Shown: piece after piece, positions 1-8,110 of the stretch
Layout of the letters: the number at the start of each line of letters is the position of its first letter
Position numbering within the stretch: the first letter of the stretch is position 1
Origin: DATBLE01 sp963808815
Lineage (GTDB): Bacteria; Actinomycetota; Thermoleophilia; Gaiellales; Gaiellaceae
Direction of reading: 5' to 3'
Assembly (NCBI GenBank): GCA_963808815.1
Contig: CAWEGI010000006.1
Location: 1-64,000 of the forward strand
Length of the DNA stretch: 64,000 bases
Position numbers and translations under genes: made by a program
The notes under the pieces: model-generated
What the model was told of the DNA's origin: nothing
Databases searched by the model: none
What the model saw: the letters and a program-made list of their open reading frames with translations, nothing else

Positions 1-394
1 GCCAGCCGGCGACGACCTTCCAGACGCGCCCCTACGCGTCGGGGCTCTCGCCGAACGGCGAGCTGGTGGCCGCACAGGCCGCCGTGCCGTCGTTCTACCG
101 CGCGGCGCTCGTCGCCTGGGCACTTGCGCTGGGCGCGACCGGCTATGAGGTGCAGTGGTCGAAGACCAGGTACCCGTGGAAGGCGGCCGCCGCGCCGCTG
201 TACACGGCGGCGACGTGGTCCTGCTCGAGGGCCTCGCGCCCGGAACGTGGTACTACCGCGTGCGTGGGATCGACCCGTATGTGCCCGGGCCGGTGAAACA
301 GATGACCTGGTCGAGCCCGGTCAGGATCATGCTCGTCAAGCCGCGGTTCTCCGTCCAGGACGGCAGCGTCACCACCCGTCGCGTCAAGAAGTAG
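1..394 (+). CDS. C-terminal fragment of a fibronectin type III protein (frameshifted)
   Basis: The gene enters from the left edge. The first ~205 nt read GYEVQWSKTRYPWKAAA, a typical B/C-strand stretch of a fibronectin III domain. After a shift near position 208 the second frame reads LEGLAPGTWYYRVRGID, the matching F-strand, and stops at 392-394. The two halves make one FN3 domain only if a base is missing around 205-212. Such domains are usually extracellular adhesion or carbohydrate-binding modules, but the catalytic or anchor part lies outside the window. The 3' end overlaps the end of the convergent DUF4349 gene by 11 nt. Confidence 0.6.
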
Positions 395-1421
395 CGAGCA
401 ACCGCTCCTCACGGCGGCGGCGTCGGACGCTCAGGCCGCCGAGCGCCACCGCGCCGAGCACGAAGAACGGCGCGCCCACGACCAGCACGTAGACGAGCAC
501 CTTCGCCTCGTCGGCGACGATCTGGCCTGAGCGGTGGAGCGCGAGGCCGATCCGGCCCGGCTCGTGCGGCAGGACGACCGCCTTCTCCTTGCTCCGCAGG
601 TCGAGCGAAACCGTCGCGTACGACGTCTGCCGGCGGAGAGCGGCCTGCTGCTTCTGGAGCACGACTAGCTGCCGCCGCGCCGCCACCAGCCGGTTCTCGA
701 GCCGGGCGCGCTCGGCCGCCGTCAGCGACGGGCTCTCGAGCTTCGCGTGGAGCTTCGCAGTCAGGTCGCGCTGCGCCTGCAGCACGCGGAACCGCCGGTC
801 GAGCTGCGGCTGCGCGTCGCGGATCGAGACGTGCTGGTCGAGGATCTGCCCGAGCGCCGAGTAGCGCACCAGCGCCTCCTGGACGCTGCCGACGGGGACG
901 CGGACCACGAGATAGGCGGAGCCGCGCTCGCTGCCGGAGCCGTACTCGACGCTACGTACGTAGCCGTCGAAGTCGCGCGTCAGACGGAGAGCGCGCTTCG
1001 TCGCCGCCGAGAGATCCGCGATCTTCAGCGTCAGCTCGGCCTCGTAGAGCTGCGCCCGGCCGGAGGTGGCGGGCAATGCCGCGCCGCCGAACGAGCCGGA
1101 GCCGGCCGCCTTCGAGTCGGCCGTGGCAGCGGGCGGCAGTGTCGCCCGGGGCGCGGCCTCGCCACGCGCCGCGCGTTCGGAGCCGCCGTTGCCGGAGCTC
1201 GACAGTCCGACTGCGAGCGCGACCGCCGCCGCCACGGCGGCGCACGCCGGCACCAGCACGACCGCCAGCCGACGCCAAGGAAGCTCACGGCGAGGGCGGC
1301 CGCCCTCTGCGGCCGGCGCCCCCGCTGCGATCGCCGCCACCCGGGCGCGCAGATCGGGCGAGGCGGTGATCCGGGCCGAGCGGATCTCGTTCACGATCGA
1401 CTCTTGATCAGGCTGCGACAT
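384..1421 (-). CDS. DUF4349 membrane protein with anti-sigma-like N-terminus
   Basis: 345 aa. The N-terminal ~45 residues are polar and followed by a transmembrane segment (about residues 50-75, RLAVVLVPACAAVAAAVALA). Then come a low-complexity Ala/Gly linker and a DUF4349 region (about 125-325) with a long charged helix rich in Arg/Glu/Gln. A second transmembrane segment (about 310-332, VLVYVLVVGAPFFVLGAVAL) and a basic tail end the protein. Its start lies inside the last codons of the ECF sigma gene (14-nt overlap), the usual place for a membrane anti-sigma factor. I infer that it binds that sigma factor. No zinc-binding HxxxCxxC motif is visible, so it is not a classical ZAS protein. Confidence 0.7.
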   Translation of the reverse strand: MSQPDQESIVNEIRSARITASPDLRARVAAIAAGAPAAEGGRPRRELPWRRLAVVLVPACAAVAAAVALAVGLSSSGNGGSERAARGEAAPRATLPPAATADSKAAGSGSFGGAALPATSGRAQLYEAELTLKIADLSAATKRALRLTRDFDGYVRSVEYGSGSERGSAYLVVRVPVGSVQEALVRYSALGQILDQHVSIRDAQPQLDRRFRVLQAQRDLTAKLHAKLESPSLTAAERARLENRLVAARRQLVVLQKQQAALRRQTSYATVSLDLRSKEKAVVLPHEPGRIGLALHRSGQIVADEAKVLVYVLVVGAPFFVLGAVALGGLSVRRRRREERLLATS

Positions 1422-1947
1422 CGGCGCTCATCCTCTCTTCGAGCTTCTTCAGTGCCCGGCTGAGCCGGGTCGTGCAGGCCGTGGGCGAAATGCCGAGGAC
1501 GCGCGCGGCGGTCTCGATTTCGAGGTCGAGCAGGATGCGCAGGGCGATCACCTCGCGCTCGCCGGCCGACAGCGTCGCGAGCGCGCGCTCGAGCTCTGGC
1601 GAAAGCCCGCCGAGGAGGCCGTCCTCGACCTCGTTCGGCAGGTCTGCTGCGTACGCCCGCTCGCGCCGGCGGCGGCGCTCCTCGGCGCGGAAGTGGTCGA
1701 GCGCGGTCGAGCGTGCAACCCGGCAGAGCCACGTCTTCGCGCTCCCTCGCCTGGGGTCGAAGCGGCGCCACTGGCGCAGCGCCCTCTCGAACGTCTCGGC
1801 GGTCAGCTCCTCGGCCATCTCCCGGCTGCGGGTCAGGTAGACGAGGTAGGCGTGGACGTCGTCGAGATGGCGCTCGGCGACGGACTCGAAGCTCGGCACC
1901 TCCGCAACGACCTGCACGCCGGATGTACGCCGCCGGCGGCCGATCAC
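1408..1947 (-). CDS. ECF-family RNA polymerase sigma factor
   Basis: 179 aa from a GTG placed directly behind the opcA stop; an internal GTG at 1917 is an alternative start. Region 2 is visible as HLDDVHAYLVYLTRSREMAEELTAETFERA, with the -10-binding tract around RRFDPRRGSAKTWL. Region 4 reads LSAGEREVIALRILLDLEIETAARVLGIS followed by the helix-turn-helix ACTTRLSRALKKLEE. There is no region 1.1 or 3, as expected for ECF sigma factors. It sits at the end of the pentose-phosphate operon and is translationally coupled to the DUF4349 gene, its probable anti-sigma partner. The target regulon cannot be read from the window. Confidence 0.9.
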   Translation of the reverse strand: MIGRRRRTSGVQVVAEVPSFESVAERHLDDVHAYLVYLTRSREMAEELTAETFERALRQWRRFDPRRGSAKTWLCRVARSTALDHFRAEERRRRRERAYAADLPNEVEDGLLGGLSPELERALATLSAGEREVIALRILLDLEIETAARVLGISPTACTTRLSRALKKLEERMSADVAA

Positions 1948-1948
1948 G

Positions 1949-2782
1949 TCACACCGATCTGACCGCGGCCTCGTACACAGGGTCGCGCGCGAACGACTCC
2001 AGCTCGGCAGAGAGCAGATCGCCGGGTGAGCACGGAAGCCCTCGCGCGGGCGGCACCACCTCGCCGTCTACCTCGACGCGCGACACCTTGTCGGCGTCGA
2101 CATGGCTCAGCCGGAAGCGTCTCCGGAGCCGCGCCTGCAACCAGGCGCGCAGCAGCACCGCGTCGGCACGCGGGCCGACGACACGAAGAGTCTTCGCCTG
2201 CTTGATCCCGGGCCACCGGTCGGCGAGGGAGGCCCGCCAGGGCAGCATCCGCGCCCATGCCAGGTCGGACACGGCCACGCGCTCGAACCACTCCGCCAGC
2301 TTCGCGAGCCCGCTCGGCAACCGTTCCCATTCGCGGGAGTCGACGATCAGTCGGTCGGTGACGCCGATCAGCTGCTCGAACGGCGGGCGGCCGAACAGCG
2401 GGCGGCCGCGCCAGCGAAGGAAGACCGGCAGGTCCGGGAGCTGCAGCGGGACGACGACGCTCGCCGGCGCCTCGGCCGCGCTTCCATGCAGCCGGATCCG
2501 GACGATCTCGGCGGAGACGCCGGTCCTGCCGCCGGAGAAGCGCTCGACCACGATCGACGCGTCGAAGCCGTCGACGTCCGAGCCCGGTTCGGGATGCAGG
2601 AGGAGCGTCCGCGAAGGGACGCGGTCGCCCAGGGCGCGCATCACGTGCTCCGCCGCGAGCGACCACTCGTCGGGTATCCACGCCATGTGGGTGGCGACGC
2701 TCGTCCTCTGCGACGAGTCGCGCTGCCGGTCGAGCCACGCCTCGACCTCGGCGACGGACGTGTTCTTCAGCGTCTTCGCCAT
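1949..2782 (-). CDS. opcA: Glucose-6-phosphate dehydrogenase assembly protein OpcA
   Basis: 277 aa from the ATG at 2782 (MAKTLKNTSVAEVEAWL); longer in-frame starts would run far into zwf. The protein matches the OpcA family known from actinobacteria and cyanobacteria. Visible family features are ATHMAWIPDEWSLAAEHVMRALGDRVPSRT near the N-terminus and PDLPVFLRWRG in the centre. OpcA is an allosteric partner or chaperone of G6P dehydrogenase. The gene overlaps the 3' end of zwf by 16 nt, fitting coupled production of the two subunits. No catalytic motif is expected or seen. Confidence 0.88.
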   Translation of the reverse strand: MAKTLKNTSVAEVEAWLDRQRDSSQRTSVATHMAWIPDEWSLAAEHVMRALGDRVPSRTLLLHPEPGSDVDGFDASIVVERFSGGRTGVSAEIVRIRLHGSAAEAPASVVVPLQLPDLPVFLRWRGRPLFGRPPFEQLIGVTDRLIVDSREWERLPSGLAKLAEWFERVAVSDLAWARMLPWRASLADRWPGIKQAKTLRVVGPRADAVLLRAWLQARLRRRFRLSHVDADKVSRVEVDGEVVPPARGLPCSPGDLLSAELESFARDPVYEAAVRSV

Positions 2783-4266
2783 TCGCGCCGGTCCCGGCGA
2801 ATGAGCTCGTCGGCCTCGGGCGGCCCCCAGGTTCCCGCGTCGTAGTTGGGAAACGACGTCCGGTCCCGCTTCCACGTGGCGACGATCGAGTCGACCAGCG
2901 CCCACTGCTCGTCCACCTCGTCCGCCCGCGTGAAGAGCGTGGCGTCACCCAGGAGGCAGTCGAGGATCAGCCGCTCGTAGGCCTCCGGAAGCTCGGTGCG
3001 GAACGCGCCGCCGTAGAGGAAGTCCATGTGGACCGTCCGGAGGGTCAGTCCCTGGCCCGGCACCTTCGCGCCGATTCCCAGCGAAACGCCCTCGTCCGGC
3101 TGAATGTGGACGAGCAGGACGTTGGGGCTCACCCCCTCCGATGCGGCCTTGGCGAAGGGTGGGTGCGGCGCGCGCTTGAACTGGATCGCGATCGTCGTCT
3201 CGCGCTTCGGCAGCCGCTTCCCGACCCGCACGTAGAACGGCGTTCCGGCCCAGCGCCAGTTGTCAACGTAGAGCTTCGCGGCGACGAACGTCTCGGTGGT
3301 CGATCCGCGTGCGACGCCGGGCTCCTCACGGTACCCGGGGACCTCCTTGCCCTCGACGTACCCGCGGCCGTACTGCCCCCGCACGACCCGTTTTGCTCCG
3401 GGCGGCCTGATCGCATGCAGCACCTTCACCTTCTCGTTCCGCACGGACTCGGAAGTGAAGTCGATCGGCGGCTCCATGGCGGTGAGGGCAACGAGCTGGA
3501 GCAGGTGGTTCTGGAACACGTCGCGGATCGCGCCGGCCGACTCGTAGAACGCCGCCCTGCCCTCGATCCCGATCGACTCGGCGACCGTGATCTCGACCTG
3601 GTCGACGAACTGGCGGTTCCAGATCGGCTCGAAGATCCCGTTCGCGAAGCGGAGGGCGAGCATGTTCTGCACCGTCTCCTTGCCGAGGTAGTGGTCGATC
3701 CGGAAGATCTCGCGCTCGTCGAAGTAGCGATGGATCTCGTCGTTCAGGCTTCGCGCGCTCGCGCGGTCGGTGCCGAAGGGCTTCTCGACGATGACTCGCG
3801 TCCAGCCCTGCCGCTCGCCGCGTCGGCTGCCGATCTCCTCGACCAGCGTCGAGATCGCCCCCGGCGGGACCGCGAAGTAGAAGACGCGGTTGCCCTGCGT
3901 GCCGCGCTCCTCGTCGAGCCTGGTCAGCAGCGCGACCAGCTCGTCCTCGCCGTCGTCGGACGCGAAGTCGGTCGACATGTAGTGCATCCCCGAGGCGAGC
4001 CGCTTCCAGACCTTCTCGTCGATCGGGTCCCGCCCGAACTCGCGGACGGCTTCCTTCATCCGCGCCCGGAACTCCGCGTCGGTCTCCCCCGTGCGGGAGA
4101 CGCCGACGATCGAGAGCTCGTCGGGCAGCAGATTGCGAACGGCCAGGGAGTAGATCGCCGGGAAGAGCTTCCGCCGGGTCAGGTCACCCGAGGCGCCGAA
4201 GATCACGATCGCGCATGGGTCCGGCGTGCGCGGCAGGTTGAGGCCCTCGGCGAGCGGATTCCTCAC
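2767..4266 (-). CDS. zwf: Glucose-6-phosphate 1-dehydrogenase
   Basis: 499 aa, normal length for the family. It oxidises glucose 6-phosphate to 6-phosphogluconolactone with NADP+. The N-terminal Rossmann motif is FGASGDLTRRKL (about residues 24-35). The active-site signature RIDHYLGKETVQN is near residue 190, holding the substrate-binding Lys and the family His-Tyr. The reading frame is intact. The start overlaps the gnd stop by 4 nt, and the 3' end overlaps opcA. Together with gnd, pgi, tal and rpiB it forms one oxidative/non-oxidative pentose-phosphate operon on the minus strand. Confidence 0.97.
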   Translation of the reverse strand: MRNPLAEGLNLPRTPDPCAIVIFGASGDLTRRKLFPAIYSLAVRNLLPDELSIVGVSRTGETDAEFRARMKEAVREFGRDPIDEKVWKRLASGMHYMSTDFASDDGEDELVALLTRLDEERGTQGNRVFYFAVPPGAISTLVEEIGSRRGERQGWTRVIVEKPFGTDRASARSLNDEIHRYFDEREIFRIDHYLGKETVQNMLALRFANGIFEPIWNRQFVDQVEITVAESIGIEGRAAFYESAGAIRDVFQNHLLQLVALTAMEPPIDFTSESVRNEKVKVLHAIRPPGAKRVVRGQYGRGYVEGKEVPGYREEPGVARGSTTETFVAAKLYVDNWRWAGTPFYVRVGKRLPKRETTIAIQFKRAPHPPFAKAASEGVSPNVLLVHIQPDEGVSLGIGAKVPGQGLTLRTVHMDFLYGGAFRTELPEAYERLILDCLLGDATLFTRADEVDEQWALVDSIVATWKRDRTSFPNYDAGTWGPPEADELIRRDRREWRRR

Positions 4267-5146
4267 GCCTGCTTCGCGTCGGCGGCCTTCACGGCGTGGC
4301 CGCCGAACTGCTGGCGCAAGGCGGCGTTGACCTTCGCCGCGAACGACTCGTCCTGGCGAGAGGCGAACCGCGCAAACAGCGCCGCCGTGATCGCGGGCGC
4401 CGGGACGCTCTCGTCGATCGCGTTGAACACCGTCCAGCGGCCTTCGCCCGAATCGTCGACGTAGCCGCGGATCTGCTCCAGGCCGGGGTCCTCCTTCAGC
4501 GCGAGCACGAGCAGGTCCAGCAGCCAGCTGCGAACGACCGAGCCGTGCTGCCAGAGCGCGGCGACGCGGTCGAGGTCGAGCGGGAACTCCGAGGCCTTCA
4601 TGATCTCGAAGCCCTCCGCGAGCGACTGCATCATCCCGTACTCGATCCCGTTGTGGACCATCTTCACGAAGTGGCCGGCGCCGGACGGCCCGACGTACGC
4701 GTAGCCGCCCTCCTCGGTCAGGTCCTTCAGGAACGGCTCGATCTGCCCGAATGCGGCTTCGTCGCCGCCGACCATCACGCAGTAGCCCTCCTTCAGCCCC
4801 CAGATCCCGCCGGAGACGCCGGCGTCGAGGAAGAAGACGTGCTTCTTCGCCGCCTCGGCGGCGCGCCGCTGCGAGTCGCGGAAGTTCGAGTTGCCGCCGT
4901 CGACGATGACGTCGCCGTCCTCGAGCAGGCCAGCATCGTCTGGAACGCCATCTCCGTCGGTTCGCCCGACGGGATCATCAGCCACACGACGCGCGGCTGC
5001 GGGAGCTTCGTGGCGAGCTCGACCAGCGATTCGGCCGTCCGCTCGGGGTTCGTCCGCGCGTAGGTCTCCACCGTGTGGCCGTGCTCGCGCAGCCGCTCGA
5101 CCATGTTCGCGCCCATCCGGCCGAGGCCGACCATTCCGAGATTCAT
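4263..5146 (-). CDS. gnd: 6-phosphogluconate dehydrogenase, short type (one frameshift)
   Basis: About 294 aa when two frames are joined. The start MNLGMVGLGRMGANM at 5146 gives the GxGxMG nucleotide-binding loop. The frame breaks near 4925, just before LEDGDVIVDGGNSNFRDS, and continues to 4263 with DAGVSGGIWGLKEGYCVMVGG and the catalytic stretch GHFVKMVHNGIEYG (Lys and His-Asn). The length corresponds to the ~300-residue GntZ/YqeC-like class, often NAD-dependent, rather than the ~470-residue classical enzyme. ATGA overlaps join it to both pgi and zwf. The break is one missing base (or two extra) and is probably a consensus error. Confidence 0.9.
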
Positions 5147-6497
5147 GTGATCTCCTCCAGTCGCATGCGCGCGACCGGACGGCCGCGCTCCTTCAACGCC
5201 GCATAGTCTCCCGCAGCCTGCGCGCGGATGAGCCGGCCGAAGCCGAACTTCTGCCCGGGGATGGCTAGCTCGTCGCCCGTGTCGTCGACGACCTGGAGGA
5301 AGCAACCGATCGGCGCGCCGCCCTTGTGCAGCTGGCCGGTCGAGTGCAGGTAGCGCGGGCCCAGGCCGAACGTGACCACGCAGTCGGTCGCTGCTCGGAC
5401 ACGCTCGACGAACGGACGGAGCCGCTCTTCCTCGGCCGGGTCGACGAACGCCTGGATCGCCACGTAGTCGCCCGGCCGCGCCTGCGCGAGCAACTCCTCC
5501 ACCGACCCTTCCGGCTCTGTCCCGGGACAGACCCCGGCCCCGGCCGGAGAGAATCTCGCCGGTTCGGTCCTTCGCCTCCTGGACGTTGGGCTGGTCGAAC
5601 GGGTTTATCTCGAGGATCGCACCCGCGACCGCGGTCGCGAACTCCCAGCGGAAGAACTCGGAGCCGAGGTCATAGGGGTCGTCCAGCTCGACCTCGCGGA
5701 CCTGACGGTCGGGGCCGTCGGGCGACTCATCCGGTGCCGGTACGAGACCACGGCCGTCTTTTCCGGTGGATTCGGCAAGAAGCTGCTCTACCCACAGACC
5801 GAATCCGTCGAGGATTCGGTCTGATGATCACCTTGTCGCGCCCCTCCTGCCAGGAAGCGCCGAGCGCGAGCCCGAGCGCGAGGCCGGGATTGCCGTCCGC
5901 GACGCGGCAGGCATTCAGCATCTCCTCGGCGCGGTCGAGCAGCCGGCCCAGCTCGACGCCCATCAACGCGGCGGGCACGAGCCCGAACGGCGACAACGCC
6001 GAGTAGCGGCCGCCGATCGTCGGCTCACCGGCGAAGACACGCACATTGCGCGTTTTCGCCAGCTGTTCGAGCGGTGAGCCTGGATCGGTGATCGCGACGC
6101 AGCGCCTGCCGCCGCGCTCCCAGAAGAAGTCGAAGTGCGACCTCGTCTCGAGCGTCCCGCCCGATTTCGACGAGACGACGAAGAGGGTCCGTCCGAGGTC
6201 GAGCGAGTCGGCCAGCCGGCGGATCGCTCTCGGATGCGTGGTGTCGAGGACGTGGAAGCGCTCGCGACCGAACGCGCGGCGCAGCACCTCGGGCGCGAGG
6301 CTCGACCCGCCCATTCCGAGCAGGACGACGTCGTCGGCGCCGTCGGCGGCTTCGGCCAGCTCACCCAGCTCGCCGAGCCGCTGCCTCATCCGCAGCGGCT
6401 CGTCGAGCCACCCGAGCCACTGGGCCTCGTCCTTGCCGGTCCAGACGGTCGGGTCGCGCTCCCAGATCCGCTCGACGAGCTCGCCGGGGTCGATCAC
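5143..6497 (-). CDS. pgi: Glucose-6-phosphate isomerase-like protein (two frameshifts)
   Basis: About 450 aa after joining three frames (breaks near 5820 and 5520). The GTG at 6497 is preceded by a GGGG tract. The sugar-isomerase (SIS) fold shows in VVLLGMGGSSLAPEVLRRAFG and FVVSSKSGGTLETRSHFDFFW, the phosphate-binding loops. The middle piece contains FFRWEFATAVAGAILEINPFDQPNVQEAK, a hallmark of phosphoglucose isomerases. The C-terminal piece (TFGLGPRYLHSTGQLHKGG) resembles the Pgi half of fused transaldolase/isomerase proteins of cyanobacteria and actinobacteria. Here transaldolase is a separate gene 37 nt upstream. The stop overlaps the gnd start (ATGA). Confidence 0.87.
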
Positions 6498-6534
6498 GGC
6501 GTCCCCACGGCGGCGTCTCTTGGAGACGCGTTGG

Positions 6535-7642
6535 TCAAGCGTTGACCAGCTCGCCGCGCTTCGAGCGGATCCCGTCGAGCAGCTCGGTGAACGAGTCGGA
6601 GAACTTCTGCACGCCCTCCTCCTCGAGCACCCGCGTGACGTCGTCGACGTCGACCCCTGCCGTGGCCAGCTCGTCGAAGAGCCGCCTCGCCTCGTCGAGT
6701 CCCTGCTCGAGCGTGAGCACGACCTCACCGTGGTCCTGGAACGCCTCGATCGTCTCCTCGGGCATCGTGTTCACGGTGTCGCGGCCGATCAGCTCCTCGA
6801 CGTAGAGGACGTCCCGGTACGCCGGGTTCTTCGTCGAGGTCGACGCCCAGAGGCACCACTGCTTCGACGCGCCCTTCGTCTCGAGCGCCTCCCAGCGCTC
6901 GCCGGAGAAGAGCTCCTTCCAGTTCTGGTACGCGAGCTTCGCGTTCGCGACGGCGAGCCTGCCCTTCAGGTCGTCGTGGCCGCCGATCGCGTCGAGGCGC
7001 TTGTCGGCCTCGGTGTCGACCCGGGAGACGAAGAAGCTCGCCACCGACGCGACCCCGGCCGGGTCGCCGCCGTCCCCGACGAGCCGCTCGATCCCGCGGA
7101 TGTACGCCTCCATCACCTCGCGGTGCCGCTCGCAGCGAGAAGATCAGCGTGACGTTGATCGACTTGCCCGCGGCGATCATCTCCTCGATCGCCGGCAGGC
7201 CCTCCTTCGTCGCCGGGATCTTCACGTACAGGTTCGGCTTGTCGATCAGCGCGTGGAAGCGGCGCGCCTCGGCGATCGTCCCCTCGGTGTCGCCGGCGAG
7301 CGTCGGGTCGACCTCCATCGAGACGTACCCGCGCAGGCCCCTGCCCTCGTCCCAGACCTTGCGCATCAGGTCGCACGCCTCGCCGATGTCGCGCCCGGCG
7401 AGGGCGACGAAGATCTCCTTCGGGTCCTCCTCGTGCTCGAGCAGGTCGCGCATCTGGTCGTCGTAGGCGGTTCCCTGCGAGATCGCCTTCTGGAAGATCG
7501 TCGGGTTGGAGGTCACCCCCGTCACCGCGTCCTCGTCCATCAACTGCGCGAGCCGACCCGAGTGCAGGAGGTCGCGGGAGAGGTAGTCGATCCAGACGCT
7601 CTGGCCGAGAGCCGAGAGCCGGTCGAGTGGCGAGTCAGGCAT
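6535..7642 (-). CDS. tal: Transaldolase (one frameshift)
   Basis: About 368 aa. The N-terminal half (from MPDSPLDRLSALGQSVWIDYL at 7642) contains DAVTGVTSNPTIFQKAI and the Schiff-base lysine motif LYVKIPATKEGLPAIEEMI. The frame breaks near 7125, after NVTLIFSL, and resumes as EAYIRGIERLVGDGGDPAGVASVASFFVSRVDTEAD. The protein belongs to the long (~365 aa) TalB-like subfamily found in actinobacteria. It exchanges dihydroxyacetone units between sedoheptulose 7-phosphate and glyceraldehyde 3-phosphate. The start overlaps the rpiB stop by 8 nt. Confidence 0.93.
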
Positions 7643-8090
7643 AGGTCTTCCTTTCCAGATCTTCGATCTTCCGGAGTCGTTGCACGTAGCGTTCGCCGCC
7701 GCCGAAGGTGGCGCCGAGAAAGATGCGGACGAGGTCGGCGGCGAGCTCGGCGCCGACGACCTCCGAGCCCAGGCAGAGCACGTTCATGTCGTCGTGCTCG
7801 ACGCCCTGGTGCGCGGAGTACGCGTCGTGGCACACGGCGGCCCGAATGCCGTCGAGCTTGCTGGCGGCGACCGACGCACCGACGCCCGAGCCGCAGACGA
7901 GCACCCCCCGCTCCGCGTCGCCCGCGCGAATCGCCTCGCCCAGCTCGCGCGCCTTGTCGGGGTAGTCGATGCGGACCGACGGGTCGTCCGTCCCCAGGTC
8001 GACCGCCTCGTGGCCGAGGGCGGTCAGCTCGTCGAGCACCCGCTCGCGGAGCTTGACGCCGCGGTGGTCGAACGCGACCGCCACCCTCAT
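7635..8090 (-). CDS. rpiB: Ribose-5-phosphate isomerase B
   Basis: 151 aa from the ATG at 8090. The N-terminus RVAVAFDHRGVKLRERV has the family AxDHxG motif. VLVCGSGVGASVAASKLDGIRAAVCHDAYSAH carries the active-site Cys/Gly loop and the HD pair, and HDDMNVLCLGSEVVG follows. It interconverts ribose 5-phosphate and ribulose 5-phosphate. It is the first gene of the pentose-phosphate operon. A TAACGT hexamer 7 nt upstream of the ATG (8098-8103) suggests a leaderless transcript starting only about 20 bp from the divergent transketolase start. Confidence 0.95.
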   Translation of the reverse strand: MRVAVAFDHRGVKLRERVLDELTALGHEAVDLGTDDPSVRIDYPDKARELGEAIRAGDAERGVLVCGSGVGASVAASKLDGIRAAVCHDAYSAHQGVEHDDMNVLCLGSEVVGAELAADLVRIFLGATFGGGERYVQRLRKIEDLERKTYA

Positions 8091-8097
8091 GCCAGCT

Positions 8098-8103
8098 ACG
8101 TTA
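8098..8103. promoter_or_regulatory. Shared -10 region of divergent rpiB and tkt promoters
   Basis: Only 20 bp separate the rpiB ATG (8090) and the chosen tkt ATG (8111). On the minus strand TAACGT lies 7 nt before the rpiB ATG. On the plus strand the overlapping TACGTT (8097-8102) lies 8 nt before the tkt ATG. Each -35 region must fall inside the other gene. Both transcripts would be leaderless. Confidence 0.5.
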
Positions 8104-8110
8104 CATGCGG

